Source: SZUA-430 sp040080835
GTDB lineage: Bacteria; Pseudomonadota; Alphaproteobacteria; Micropepsales; Micropepsaceae
Assembly: GCA_040080835.1 (NCBI GenBank)
Contig: JBEBHP010000007.1
Span: forward strand, 1-64,000
DNA length: 64,000 bases
Direction of reading: 5' to 3'
Below the pieces are notes generated by a model that had not been told where the DNA came from, made no database searches, and saw only the letters and a program-made list of their open reading frames with translations. Positions 54,092 through 63,697 of this stretch are shown here, one piece after another (position 1 is the first letter of the stretch; each line of letters opens with the position of its first letter). A program made the position numbers and the translations under genes.

Positions 54092-54625
54092 ATGCAAAAA
54101 CTCACGACATGGTCAGTCTTCATTGCGTCTCTGTTTGTGGCCTTGATGGCCCTTGCAGGCTCGGCGCCCCTCACGGCTGCAGCAAGCCCTTCCCAGTCAT
54201 CCACACGCAGTGACGGATCCTACCAGGTCGCAGACTGGAATGACCGCGTCTGCTGCAGGCGCGGCTGGCACGACTGGTTCACATCGCGTGGCGAATGCCG
54301 GAGGACCGGCGGAGACACCGTCGCAAATCGCAATTGCCGCGATAACTGGAACGACCGATGGGATGGCCGGTGGCAAAAGTGGACTGGACGCGACTGGAAT
54401 GCCCGTGTTTGCTGCAAGGCTGGAAGGCGCGACTGGTGGACGTCAGCCCGGGAGTGTCGCAATTCCTTTGGATACGAGACCTCCAACCGCGAATGCCGCG
54501 ACGACCGACAGGATGACCGTCGCATCTGCTGCAAGCGCGGCCGATCGGACTGGTGGGCAACGGATCGTGAATGCCGACGTGCCGGTGGGTATGAAACGTC
54601 ACGGCGCGAGTGCCGCAACGACTAG
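54092..54625 (+). CDS. secreted Cys-rich protein with three repeats
   Basis: A 177-residue protein with a signal peptide (VFIASLFVALMALAGSAPLTAAA). The mature part is three repeats of about 37 residues, near 49-85, 102-138 and 142-177. Each runs (V/I)CC-(R/K)-x-G-x-x-DW(W/F)-x-x-x-x-ECR, then a Gly-rich turn and a last Cys in (N/E)CR. Each repeat therefore has four Cys and two Trp. The repeats are highly basic and acidic in turn. I know no family; it may bind surface polymers or metals. A rho-independent terminator follows. Confidence 0.7.
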   Translation: MQKLTTWSVFIASLFVALMALAGSAPLTAAASPSQSSTRSDGSYQVADWNDRVCCRRGWHDWFTSRGECRRTGGDTVANRNCRDNWNDRWDGRWQKWTGRDWNARVCCKAGRRDWWTSARECRNSFGYETSNRECRDDRQDDRRICCKRGRSDWWATDRECRRAGGYETSRRECRND

Positions 54626-54654
54626 AAGCCGCTCAATGACTTCCCGATAAAGTG

Positions 54655-54698
54655 AACCATGGCTGCGCGCACGGGTGTTGTGTCGGCCATGGTTTTTT
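54655..54698 (+). terminator. rho-independent terminator
   Basis: A perfect 9-bp stem, AACCATGGC with GCCATGGTT, encloses a loop of 22 bases and ends in a run of six T. It follows the Cys-rich repeat protein gene by 30 bases and precedes the convergent CNNM gene. The T-run serves the rightward transcript. Confidence 0.8.
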
Positions 54699-54701
54699 GT
54701 C

Positions 54702-56018
54702 CTATGTCGTTTGCGTCCAGGATCCGCTTCGTTTGTCGCGCACTCGCTGAATCAGCAACTTGTCGATGCGCCGGCCATCAAGATCGACCACCTCGAAACG
54801 CCAGCCGGCAATGACCACGCTTTCGCCGACGGACGGCAAGTGCTTCATGGCAGCAATCACCAGCCCTGCAGCAGTATGCGCAGAGGTTTGAAGCTGAACC
54901 TTCACGCCCAGCTCGTCGAGCAACTCGTCAACAGGCTTGGTTCCCGATACCAGCAGCGAGCCATCGGAACGCTCGACAACAAGAGCTTCCGGAACTCCAT
55001 CATCTGTGTGCGATGCACCGGTTATCGACTCCAGTATGTCTTCACTGGTTACAATGCCCTGAAACTGTCCGTACTCGTCATGCACCAGCCCCATATGCAC
55101 GGCTGAGCCCTGCAGCATCTCGAGAACGCGCAGTACACTCGCCGTATCAGGCACGATTGGCGCAGCGCGCATCATGGTCCTCACGTCCAGGTCTTTGCCC
55201 GAAATCATCGCATCCAGAACATCCTTGGCCTGCAGCACACCAATTATTTCGTCGGGCTTGCCGTCATGAACGGGAAATCGCTCATGAACCGAAGTCTGTA
55301 TGATGTGCCTGATCGCATCCGTTCCCGCCCGTGCGTCGATCACTTCAACATCACTGCGATGCGTCATGACTGACCGCGCAATACGGTCACCCAGCCTCAG
55401 GATGCCTGAGATCATTTTCCGCTCTTCCGGTTCAATCACCCCGCTGGACTCCGCTTCGGCCATCAGCGCCTTGATCTCTTCGTCGGTGATATTGGACGCA
55501 CTTTCCTGCGTTCCGCCGAGCAATCTGAGCAGCAGGCGCCCCGATATGTCCAGCGCCCACACAAACGGTGCGGCCAGTCGCGACAGAACACTCATCGCCG
55601 GTGCCACTACCATCGCCACACGCTCCGGGTTTCGCAACGCGATCTGTTTGGGAACAAGTTCCCCCACGACCAGCGAAAGATAGGTGATGACGGCAATCAC
55701 CACGCCAAAGCCGATAGTCTCGGCAACACCGACAGACAAGCCCGTCTCAATCAGCCAGCGTCCCAATCGGTCACCTAGCGTCGCGCCGGAAAAGGCACCC
55801 GCCAGGACGCCCACCATCGTGATTCCAATTTGCACTGAAGAAAGAAAACGACCCGGATCAGCCGCCAGCGCGAGCGCACGCCGGGCTCCTGGCCGTCCTT
55901 CATCGGCCAACGCCTTCAGCTTGCTCCGCCTGGATGATACGACCGCGAGTTCGGACATCGCCAGCAACCCGTTCAAGACGATCAACGCAAGCAGAACGCT
56001 GATTTCGACAAACAACAT
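54702..56018 (-). CDS. CNNM/CorC-HlyC family membrane protein
   Basis: A 438-residue protein. An N-terminal CNNM (DUF21) membrane domain of about 190 residues starts LLALIVLNGLLAMSELAVVSSRRSKL, with GITMVGVLAGAFSGATLG and VVGELVPKQIALRNPE. Two CBS motifs follow (about 215-335), then a C-terminal CorC/HlyC domain (GSLLVSGTKPVDELLDEL, then GWRFEVVDLDGRRI). Members are Mg2+/Na+-type transporters or regulators; many are named hemolysins without evidence. Start is ATG 56018. Confidence 0.9.
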   Translation of the reverse strand: MLFVEISVLLALIVLNGLLAMSELAVVSSRRSKLKALADEGRPGARRALALAADPGRFLSSVQIGITMVGVLAGAFSGATLGDRLGRWLIETGLSVGVAETIGFGVVIAVITYLSLVVGELVPKQIALRNPERVAMVVAPAMSVLSRLAAPFVWALDISGRLLLRLLGGTQESASNITDEEIKALMAEAESSGVIEPEERKMISGILRLGDRIARSVMTHRSDVEVIDARAGTDAIRHIIQTSVHERFPVHDGKPDEIIGVLQAKDVLDAMISGKDLDVRTMMRAAPIVPDTASVLRVLEMLQGSAVHMGLVHDEYGQFQGIVTSEDILESITGASHTDDGVPEALVVERSDGSLLVSGTKPVDELLDELGVKVQLQTSAHTAAGLVIAAMKHLPSVGESVVIAGWRFEVVDLDGRRIDKLLIQRVRDKRSGSWTQTT

Positions 56019-56218
56019 TCATTCACCTTCGAACTGGTAACTCGTAACGGTGCAGCAGAAATCTAGCGCTTTGAATACAAACTGTCGCTTCCCCGGCTCG
56101 CAATCATGCCACTATTTGCACTTTCCGGTAAGCACCCCAGTTGGTCGTTCGCTCGCGACAGCGCTGGTCTACCGCTCATGATGGCTAACCCGGCAAGCGA
56201 TTGGACTGCATCTGTCCT

Positions 56219-58327
56219 TCAAAGAATCTGACGCAACTTCACCGCAAGTTCGTCAAGCCGATATGGCTTGCTCAGCAGATGAACATCAGGGGGGAGCACC
56301 CCTTTGGACCCCAGCGCATTCTCCGTGTATCCTGAAGTGAACAGCACGGCCAGATCCGGTCTCAGTTTGCCAGCCATTTCGGCAAGCTTTGGACCAGAAA
56401 TCCCACCGGGCATGACCACGTCAGTAAATAGCAGGTCCACCGTTGCATCAGTCGAAAGTATTTTCAGTGCGTCCAGCGCGCTGGCGGCCACAATGATATG
56501 ATACCCAAGGTCAGCGAGCAAACGTTCGGCATGTTGACGAACCAGCGGATCATCTTCGACCAGCAGAATCCTTTCGCCCCCTCCAGCCTTCACATCTCGT
56601 GCCGACGACTCCACATCCGATTCACTGCTGACGGACCTGTCGCTCTTGGGCAAATAGATCTTGACTGTCGTACCATTACCCGATTCTGAATACAGTTTGA
56701 CGTGTCCCTCACTTTGCATGACGAAGCCATAGACCATAGGCAGGCCGAGGCCGGTGCCCTTGCCAACTTCCTTTGTTGTGAAAAATGGTTCAAAAACCCT
56801 GGACATGACCTCGGGCTTCATACCGGTGCCCGAATCCGACACCGCAATCAAGACATAGGCTCCTGCCTTCGGCTCATTGTTCAACGCAGCCTGGCTTTCA
56901 TCAACAAGCACATTGCTGGTTTCAATCTTGAGCTTTCCCCCTTCGGGCATCGCGTCGCGCGCGTTGAGCGCCAGATTGAGCAGCGCCGATTCAAGTTGGG
57001 CACGGTCAACCTGCGTAGTCCAGAGATCCGGACCAGCGACAATTTCAATTTCGATATTTTGGCCGAGCGAGCGCGCAAGCATGCTCTCAACACGTGCGAC
57101 AAGGTCGTTGACGTTTGTCGCCCTTGGCTCCAGCGCTTGCTTGCGTGAAAAAGCCAGCAAGCGGGATGTCAACTCGGCGCCACGTTCTGCCGCTCTTTGG
57201 GTGAGCAGGGCAAACTCTCGAAGGCGGGTGTGCTCCCCAAGCTGGTTGACCAGTACTTCCGCATTCCCGAGGATCACGGTCAGCAGGTTGTTGAAGTCGT
57301 GAGCAACACCGCCAGTCAACTGTCCGATCGCTTCCATTTTGATTGCCTGGTTGAGTTGGCTCTCGATCATCTTGCGATCAGTCACATCCAGGGCTACCCC
57401 GTCCCACTGCACGTTACCGCCGGGCAACGAGGAAGGTGTCGTGTGAATTTGCCACCAGCGCACGCGCCCGTCGGGTTGGGCGATTTTCCGCACTTCAATG
57501 ACAAGCGTCTCCAGCTTTTCGCCATGCACCTTGAGAGCCCGGAGCTTCCGCTCACGGTCTTCGGGGTGCACGAAATCAAGCAGCGACCCGCCGCGTCCGA
57601 TCACCGCCTGCGGCTCGACTCCCAGCAGCTTTTGCAACCCGTCACTGATGAAAACGTCCCGATGGCTTCCATCCTCGCTCACGATCCGTCGATAGATGAC
57701 TCCGGGCAGATTGTTGGCCAGTGTGCGAAAACGCTCTTCGCTCTCACGCAGCAAGTCGCCGGCCTTGATGCGCGCCATGTCCGCTACGTGCCGTTCGCGG
57801 TCGAGTTGCTCGATGGCTTCGATCTGATCAGCCATCGCCTTGTTCGACGCGCGAAGGGTCTCAAGAGCGATCCGCTCCTCGGTCGTTATTTCTCCCTGGC
57901 TCGCCGCCATCAGGCGGATCACGGCGGTTACGTCCACGACGCGGTGTATGATCCACAAGACGTTTTTCGCGGAATCCACAACCGGCACATTCAGGGGGCT
58001 CCAGTGACGCTCCTCAAACCGCCCTGACGCGTCCCCGGGAACCGGAATGTCATATTTCTGCAGCGCCATGGCATCTGGTCGCTTGAGCCGGAGCACGCGC
58101 TGGAGCGACGCGCGCAAATTGGCGACCCCGGTTGCATCACGATCATCCGGGTTGTCCGGAAAAACATCGAAGAGAAATCGACCCATGATGTCTTCTCGCT
58201 TCGTCATCGTGACCTGGCAATAGGTGTCGTTCACGGCAACGATCTGAAAACCCGGAGACAGCACCAGATAGGCGCTGGGTGCTGAATGAAACAGGGCCGA
58301 GAAATCGGGCGGCGAAACTGGCTGCAT
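56219..58327 (-). CDS. PAS hybrid histidine kinase with receiver domain
   Basis: A 702-residue cytosolic kinase. PAS domains near 8-100 and 195-320 (SEERFRTLANNLPGVIYRR, then LDFVHPEDRERKLR). The dimerisation domain has the phospho-acceptor His343 in GGVAHDFNNLLTVILGNA. The ATP lid region has NARDAMPEGG, VSDSGTGM and GKGTGLGLPMVYGFV. The receiver near 580-702 has LLVEDDPLVR and FTDVVMPGG with the phospho-Asp, then SGYTENA and LSKPYR. No membrane segment. ATG 58327 is chosen as the first clean start before the PAS. The stand-alone receiver lies divergent. Confidence 0.9.
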   Translation of the reverse strand: MQPVSPPDFSALFHSAPSAYLVLSPGFQIVAVNDTYCQVTMTKREDIMGRFLFDVFPDNPDDRDATGVANLRASLQRVLRLKRPDAMALQKYDIPVPGDASGRFEERHWSPLNVPVVDSAKNVLWIIHRVVDVTAVIRLMAASQGEITTEERIALETLRASNKAMADQIEAIEQLDRERHVADMARIKAGDLLRESEERFRTLANNLPGVIYRRIVSEDGSHRDVFISDGLQKLLGVEPQAVIGRGGSLLDFVHPEDRERKLRALKVHGEKLETLVIEVRKIAQPDGRVRWWQIHTTPSSLPGGNVQWDGVALDVTDRKMIESQLNQAIKMEAIGQLTGGVAHDFNNLLTVILGNAEVLVNQLGEHTRLREFALLTQRAAERGAELTSRLLAFSRKQALEPRATNVNDLVARVESMLARSLGQNIEIEIVAGPDLWTTQVDRAQLESALLNLALNARDAMPEGGKLKIETSNVLVDESQAALNNEPKAGAYVLIAVSDSGTGMKPEVMSRVFEPFFTTKEVGKGTGLGLPMVYGFVMQSEGHVKLYSESGNGTTVKIYLPKSDRSVSSESDVESSARDVKAGGGERILLVEDDPLVRQHAERLLADLGYHIIVAASALDALKILSTDATVDLLFTDVVMPGGISGPKLAEMAGKLRPDLAVLFTSGYTENALGSKGVLPPDVHLLSKPYRLDELAVKLRQIL

Positions 58328-58600
58328 CTTGCAATACACGCGCTGGAGTTTATGGACACTTGCGACGCAAACGGACTCAACTGGGCTTGCGAACGCCAAG
58401 CATCCGGCAACTCATTGCACAGGGCAACTGGCAAAAGGTGAACAGCGATTTCCCTGACAATTCGATTCGACATTGAACAAGAAAGTCATGGGAAATCACC
58501 CCGCGTACATGGCTGACGCACCTTTGCCCGCGAAGACTTTCAGTGATAACTTTCTTCCACCCCGTTCACCGGCCAAGGCTGCTGATAAAGGAGACCCGAG

Positions 58601-58972
58601 GTGACACCCCCAAAACTTGTTTGCGTGATCGACGATGACGAACTTGTCCGACGCACATTGTGCGCGCATCTGGAAAATGCTGGTTTTACAACCTTGCAGG
58701 CAACGAATGGTGCCGAGGGGCTGAAGCTCATTTTGAAATCTCAGGCACCGATAGCCATCGTGGATATCGTGATGCCGGATCACGAGGGAATCAGCCTGAT
58801 CCAAAACTTGAAATCGCAGACTCCTTCGACACGCATCCTCGCGATTTCCGGCAGCGGACCGCAGAAGAGCAACAATTACCTGAAAATCGCCAGCGCCATG
58901 GGTGCTGACGACACATTGGAAAAGCCTTTCGGCGCAACTGAACTCATAGAGCGCATCAAGCGCCTGTCGTAA
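58601..58972 (+). CDS. stand-alone response regulator receiver
   Basis: A 123-residue CheY-like protein. IDDDELVRRTL holds the acidic pocket, IVDIVMPDHEG the phospho-Asp, LAISGSG the Ser/Thr and LEKPFG the Lys. No output domain. GTG start with AAAGGAG 7 bases upstream. It is divergent from the hybrid kinase and is a likely partner. Confidence 0.9.
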   Translation: MTPPKLVCVIDDDELVRRTLCAHLENAGFTTLQATNGAEGLKLILKSQAPIAIVDIVMPDHEGISLIQNLKSQTPSTRILAISGSGPQKSNNYLKIASAMGADDTLEKPFGATELIERIKRLS

Positions 58973-59002
58973 GCATCAGGCGGCGCGCCTTTTGGCAGGG
59001 CT

Positions 59003-59036
59003 TTGATCTCTGCGACAATTTGTTCTTATATTGTTC
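59003..59036 (+). promoter_or_regulatory. probable LexA-controlled promoter
   Basis: GTTC at 59022-59025 and 59033-59036, separated by exactly 7 bases, form the alphaproteobacterial SOS box GTTC-N7-GTTC. It overlaps a good rightward promoter: TTGATC at 59003-59008, 18 bases, TATATT at 59027-59032. Repressor bound here would block the -10. The transcript would start near 59039 and run towards the lytic transglycosylase, 340 bases downstream. Confidence 0.6.
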
Positions 59037-59377
59037 TTCACGAATTGGCCATGCCTTGCTACTGTCTGCAGAAAAAAATCACGGCGACAGAAGGGGCGCC
59101 AGATTCCTTCACGCTCCACGTGCGAAACTTTCCGCAACCCTGATCTTGGGACAAGCAGAAACGTTCGAGCAATTTTGTCACCTTTAACCGCGAAAACCGC
59201 AGCGCCCGGCCAAAAACAGAGAGAAACACAAGGTGACAGTGTCACCATTGATCCTGATCCGAACGCAAATCAATTCGCGTTTGGACGGTGGGCCAGTCAA
59301 GCTTGCCTCGTATCAATCAGCAGTCCATCTTGTGTCGCTGAACAAATGCAACTTCCACACTTGAGTTCTCCGGCAAA
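59037..59377 (+). other. leader region between SOS-type promoter and transglycosylase
   Basis: About 340 bases with no convincing gene. ATG 59051 opens a 30-residue frame without ribosome site and without known family. The region also holds a perfect palindrome (separate entry). It may be a long leader, or hold a small SOS-induced peptide or RNA. Confidence 0.35.
59232..59246. promoter_or_regulatory. perfect palindrome GGTGACA-G-TGTCACC
   Basis: Two 7-base arms surround one G, the size of a dimer-binding operator. A half copy, TGTCACC, lies at 59176-59182. It sits 130 bases before the transglycosylase start. No regulator can be named. Confidence 0.4.
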
Positions 59378-61420
59378 ATGCGCACGACGAAAAAAACGAA
59401 ATTGAGCGCGACCTCTGGCGCACAAGCTGCGGCGCGCACTTCGGGGGTGCTGCTCCTCATCATGACCGCATCCTTGTCGTTCACCTCCGCGCGGGCCGCC
59501 GGGAATACGCCTGACGCACAAGATCTGGCGGTCCTCCCGAAAGCCTTCGCGGCGCAGGATGCCAAAGACTGGGTGGGTGCCCGGACGCTAACAGAAAAAA
59601 GCGCCCCGATCGTGCGCGAACTGGTGCAATGGCGCTATGTATCAATGTCCGGCTCCGGCGCAACCTTTGACGAGATCAATTCATTTCTGACCGCGCATAC
59701 CAGCTGGCCCGGCCGCGGCGCAATCTTGCAACGGGGCGAAGAAGCCCTGCTGGCTGAAAACCTGGTAGAATCCAGGGGCACGATGTGGTTCAAGGGCCAC
59801 CCGGCCCGCACCAGCAGCGGCTGCTTGGCCTTCGCAAAATTCCAGTTTGCACATGAGCAGAAAAGCGAAGCACTCGCAGGCATAAGAAGATGCTGGCTGG
59901 CGCTCACCCTGAACCTCACCGATTACCAGGACTGGTCGGGCACTTCTGGACTGTCACTCTCCGAAGCCGACCATCTCGTCCGTGCTGACACGTTGTTGTG
60001 GAATCGGAATGTGTCCGGGGCAAGGGAACTCGTACCTTTGCTCACGGCAAAGGCGAAGGACGCCACAAGTGCGAGAGTCCAGATCCAGTCCGGAACCACA
60101 GTCGACCTTGACGAAGCATTGGAAAGCGCGCCGACCGCTTCATGGGCCGCAAGTCTGATCTACGACCAGTCCGTGCAGTTCAGAAAGGCCACCAAGGTCA
60201 AGGAAGCTTGGGCCCTGCTCATGAAAGCGGACGACACAGGCGCCCTCCCCTCACAGAATTCCCAGACCTGGTGGCCCGAGCACAATCTCGATTCACGCAC
60301 AGCGCTTGACGCGCAGGAATATGATGCGGCCTACAAGCTGGCTTCACGAACGCATCTGTCGAGCGAGATCAGTATCGCAGCATATCTCGACGCTGAGTTT
60401 CTTTCTGGCTGGATTGCCCTGCGCAAACTCGACCAACCGAAAATGGCCTTGGTCCATTTCCAGAACCTTGAGGCTGCAGCGAAGTCGCCTGTGTCGCGCG
60501 CGCGGGCTGCTTATTGGAGGGCATCTGCATTTCGCGCCCTTGATGAAGAAGGCAAAGCGCAACAGGCCACCTCTGTTGCCGCTGCAGAACCAAACACATT
60601 CTATGGTCGCCTCGCACTCGAGAGTCAGAAAGAGCCACGACCCGGCGCAAGCACTGCGCCAAAACCTTCAACCTCATCATCCAGCGAAGACATCGAAGAA
60701 CTCGTGCAGGCCTCCGAGACGCTCCACCTCGCAGGCGACGTTCGTCGCGCCAACTACTTTGCAAATGCCGCAATTGATGGCTGTCAGTCGACAGGCTGTG
60801 CCACCACACTAAGCGCCCGGTTCACAAAAAAGGGCAATACGTACGGCGCGCTGCGCAGCGCCAAGAAGGCACAGACACTGGGTGTCAGCCGGGCAGACCA
60901 GCTGTTTCCATTGATCGATTTGCCCGCCAGTTGTACTGCGGCCGGCGTTCCAGCATCGCTTATCCTCGCGCTCGTTCGACAGGAAAGCGAGTTTGATCCT
61001 TCTGCAACAAGCAACGCGAACGCGCATGGACTTATGCAAATCCTGCCGTCGACGGCGAAGGATGTGGCACGCAGATACAAGATCCCTTTCGGTGGCGCGA
61101 GCGACCTTTTGCAGCCCCAGACCAACCTTGCCATTGGCTGCTATCACGTGAAGGACCTGCTCGACGGCCTGGCGGGCTCATACGTCCTGACGATCGCAGC
61201 CTACAACGCGGGCAAGTCTCGCGTGCTGGGCTGGACCACAACCCATGGCGATCCGCGCGATCCGAACGCCGATGTGGTAGACTGGATCGAAGCCATCCCA
61301 TTCGACGAAACGCGCAACTACGTCATGCGCGTGCTCGAAAATGGACTTGCCTACAAATCCCGCCTCGGCGAACCGCTGCAGACGCAGGAACTGAATCTGG
61401 ACCTTCGTCGCAAGTCGTGA
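59378..61420 (+). CDS. Slt-type lytic murein transglycosylase
   Basis: A 680-residue periplasmic enzyme cleaving peptidoglycan glycan strands to 1,6-anhydro products. Signal peptide (TSGVLLLIMTASLSFTSARA). Residues 40-480 form the helical superhelix of Slt70 type. The catalytic domain starts near residue 525, with ALVRQESEFDPSATSNANAHGLMQILPSTA (catalytic Glu in RQES), then NLAIGCYHVKDLL and TIAAYNAGKSRVLGW. Only one weak ribosome site precedes ATG. It lies downstream of the LexA-type promoter. Confidence 0.9.
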   Translation: MRTTKKTKLSATSGAQAAARTSGVLLLIMTASLSFTSARAAGNTPDAQDLAVLPKAFAAQDAKDWVGARTLTEKSAPIVRELVQWRYVSMSGSGATFDEINSFLTAHTSWPGRGAILQRGEEALLAENLVESRGTMWFKGHPARTSSGCLAFAKFQFAHEQKSEALAGIRRCWLALTLNLTDYQDWSGTSGLSLSEADHLVRADTLLWNRNVSGARELVPLLTAKAKDATSARVQIQSGTTVDLDEALESAPTASWAASLIYDQSVQFRKATKVKEAWALLMKADDTGALPSQNSQTWWPEHNLDSRTALDAQEYDAAYKLASRTHLSSEISIAAYLDAEFLSGWIALRKLDQPKMALVHFQNLEAAAKSPVSRARAAYWRASAFRALDEEGKAQQATSVAAAEPNTFYGRLALESQKEPRPGASTAPKPSTSSSSEDIEELVQASETLHLAGDVRRANYFANAAIDGCQSTGCATTLSARFTKKGNTYGALRSAKKAQTLGVSRADQLFPLIDLPASCTAAGVPASLILALVRQESEFDPSATSNANAHGLMQILPSTAKDVARRYKIPFGGASDLLQPQTNLAIGCYHVKDLLDGLAGSYVLTIAAYNAGKSRVLGWTTTHGDPRDPNADVVDWIEAIPFDETRNYVMRVLENGLAYKSRLGEPLQTQELNLDLRRKS

Positions 61421-61463
61421 CAAGTGCGAGCCTGATGAGTGCACCGACACGCCATCATTGACG

Positions 61464-63659
61464 CTAGAAATCCAGCCGATAGGTCATATAGGCGAAGTAT
61501 CCAAGATGATCGTCTGTCGTGATGGTGGTTTCGGTTTGTCGCCATTCCCCACCCAGTTCAAGTTCCAGGTCCCAATTGTCAAACGCACGGTAATTGGTCC
61601 GGACCGATGGCTTGATTGAAAATTCCGTTCCTGCATCGTTGTCATTCCACTTGTAGTCGCTGCGCAGCCGCGGATTGAGCTTCCAGAATTCTCCAACCGA
61701 ATACCGGGTGTTCAGGTCGGCAGTCACTCTGTTGAATTGGTCCTGGTCGGCATACCGCAGGCCAAGCGCGGCAATGTCCTCCTCGGCGAACAGTCCAGTT
61801 CCGGTCAACTGGATGCCGTAATAGTACTCCATCCCCGTGCGAGGCGCTGCATCGACACCGCCCGATGCAATCGTTCCCGAGATGTCAGTTATCATCGCAT
61901 CTACGCTCAACTGCAATTGGTCGCTGAAGGGATGCGAGGCACCTACACTTGCAGAACTCATTGTCGCAGTGCGGTCAAGAGCCAGTTGCCGCACTTGATC
62001 CTCGGTGAACAATGTCAGCAGGTCTTCGATTGTTGTAACCGGTTGCCCCTGAAGTGCCGATGTCGTCGTCAGAATCGGAGACGTCCGGTAGTCAACCGAA
62101 AAGTTGAAGGTCGATTGATCCGGAAAGAAGTAGTTGCCGCTCAGCAGCGCAATGTTCACCTCATTGTACGAGACGTCGTAGTCAACGAGTCCAAAGACCG
62201 TCATGTCTGATTGCGCGAACCTGACTTCCCCGCCGACGGCCTGCCGATCAGTGATGTCATATGTCTTCTGATCGATGGCGTAGATATTCGCATGCCAGTC
62301 ATCGAAGATCGGACCCAGGTCCAGACCGACGGCTCCAAAATAGCGGTGCGTGTTGATTTCGAGATCGCGGGATGAATCAACCGGCATGCCACCGATCACA
62401 TTCAGGCGAATCTCATCGATCAGCGCGGCGCTGATCATGCCGCCGTCAAAGCGGCCCAGCACACCGTCGGAACTGCGAGTCTGTCTCCCGAACCGCGCGT
62501 AGATATCCTTGTGCGCGTCGCCGATTTCCAGAAACAGCGTGCTCAGGCGGCCTTCACTATTGTCTGAATTCTGGGACAGGTCCAGCACGTAGCCGCCATT
62601 CGCCCGCAGACTGATCGAGATGTCCTCGTCAGAATATCCAAGCGTCGTGTCGACATCGGTATCAAAGTCAAACTGATTCACGCCATCGCCCACAACGTCG
62701 GCGGACATGTCCTGGTCCCGGCGCAGCGACTGGGAAAGGCTTCCATGATAGAAATACTCGGCCGAGCCATTCCCGTCCGAAGATCCCCTGGAAAGCTCTC
62801 TCAATTTTGCATGCGGCTTGGACGCTGCTGCAACGAGCCCCGCCAGTCGCTGCTTCACGCGCGATGCGCCCTCTCCTTCCGGGTAAAGGCGCAAGTACTC
62901 TTCATATTCGGCTTTCGCATGCGCAACCTGCTTGTTCCGCTCGCGCGCAACACCCAGCATCTCAAGTGCCTCGGGCCGGGCGGACTCATTGCCAGCCGAC
63001 GCCAGGACTTTCGTCAGAAGACGAATAGCCGCTTCGTTGTCGCCGCGCTCCAGCGCTGCGCGAGCATCTGTCATCGTCTTGGCCAGGTCGCCTTCGGGCA
63101 ACGATGTTTCGGGAACCGGTTCACTGAGCGTAGGATTTGGAGGTGGCGCCTCAATAACAACTTCTGGCGCTGCAGCACGGGACGCGCCGGCCGCTCCCGC
63201 AGCCACCGACACTTCAATGCTGCGCGTGTCTCCACCCGGAACCACGCGGTATTTGACGCTTGATGAAAATATGAAAGTGAGCCGTGCTTGTGTCGCGGAG
63301 ACGTCTTCGTAACTGGCATCAGTCAGAACGGACCCACCGCTGACTGATATTCGTTCTTTCGTTCCGACCACAGCCGGCTGACCGGAATTCCGCAGCGCGC
63401 GGACATAAACCTGCAGGACTGACCCTTCGTTCACTGGCGCATGCGAAAGATAGGTGACCGGCGCGTTGAAATGCACAACGAACGTCTGTCGGCCGTCAAC
63501 CTGGGTGTAGTCCATTCGGTCGATGCGCTTGTCGTCCGCATGAGAATCCGAAACGGTGCTCGCGCAGGCGACAACAAATGCCAGCATCAGGAACCGGGAC
63601 ACAACACCAGGAACGCGCCGCATCAAACGCGAACCAGTCATTTTACTCGCTACCAACAT
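61464..63659 (-). CDS. TPR and beta-barrel outer-membrane protein with AMIN-like N-terminus
   Basis: About 731 residues. Signal peptide ending in ASTVSDSHA. Residues 30-150 form a beta-rich, AMIN-like domain (FVVHFNAPVTYLSHAP, then RLTFIFSSSVKYRVVPGG). A Pro-rich linker leads to two or three TPR units near 190-280. From about 320 to the end, alternating strands ending in YMTYRLDF with a C-terminal Phe indicate an outer-membrane barrel. AMIN domains bind peptidoglycan-linked polymers. ATG 63659 has CGGAG upstream. It is convergent with the transglycosylase. Confidence 0.65.
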   Translation of the reverse strand: MLVASKMTGSRLMRRVPGVVSRFLMLAFVVACASTVSDSHADDKRIDRMDYTQVDGRQTFVVHFNAPVTYLSHAPVNEGSVLQVYVRALRNSGQPAVVGTKERISVSGGSVLTDASYEDVSATQARLTFIFSSSVKYRVVPGGDTRSIEVSVAAGAAGASRAAAPEVVIEAPPPNPTLSEPVPETSLPEGDLAKTMTDARAALERGDNEAAIRLLTKVLASAGNESARPEALEMLGVARERNKQVAHAKAEYEEYLRLYPEGEGASRVKQRLAGLVAAASKPHAKLRELSRGSSDGNGSAEYFYHGSLSQSLRRDQDMSADVVGDGVNQFDFDTDVDTTLGYSDEDISISLRANGGYVLDLSQNSDNSEGRLSTLFLEIGDAHKDIYARFGRQTRSSDGVLGRFDGGMISAALIDEIRLNVIGGMPVDSSRDLEINTHRYFGAVGLDLGPIFDDWHANIYAIDQKTYDITDRQAVGGEVRFAQSDMTVFGLVDYDVSYNEVNIALLSGNYFFPDQSTFNFSVDYRTSPILTTTSALQGQPVTTIEDLLTLFTEDQVRQLALDRTATMSSASVGASHPFSDQLQLSVDAMITDISGTIASGGVDAAPRTGMEYYYGIQLTGTGLFAEEDIAALGLRYADQDQFNRVTADLNTRYSVGEFWKLNPRLRSDYKWNDNDAGTEFSIKPSVRTNYRAFDNWDLELELGGEWRQTETTITTDDHLGYFAYMTYRLDF

Positions 63660-63697
63660 AAACTCACTCCGTCGGGGGATGGACGGTTGCTCCAAAA

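Noticed and set aside
59031..59405. Plus-strand open frame starting inside the LexA-type box
   Set aside because: Start would lie in the operator, composition is poor, and it runs into the transglycosylase start in another frame.
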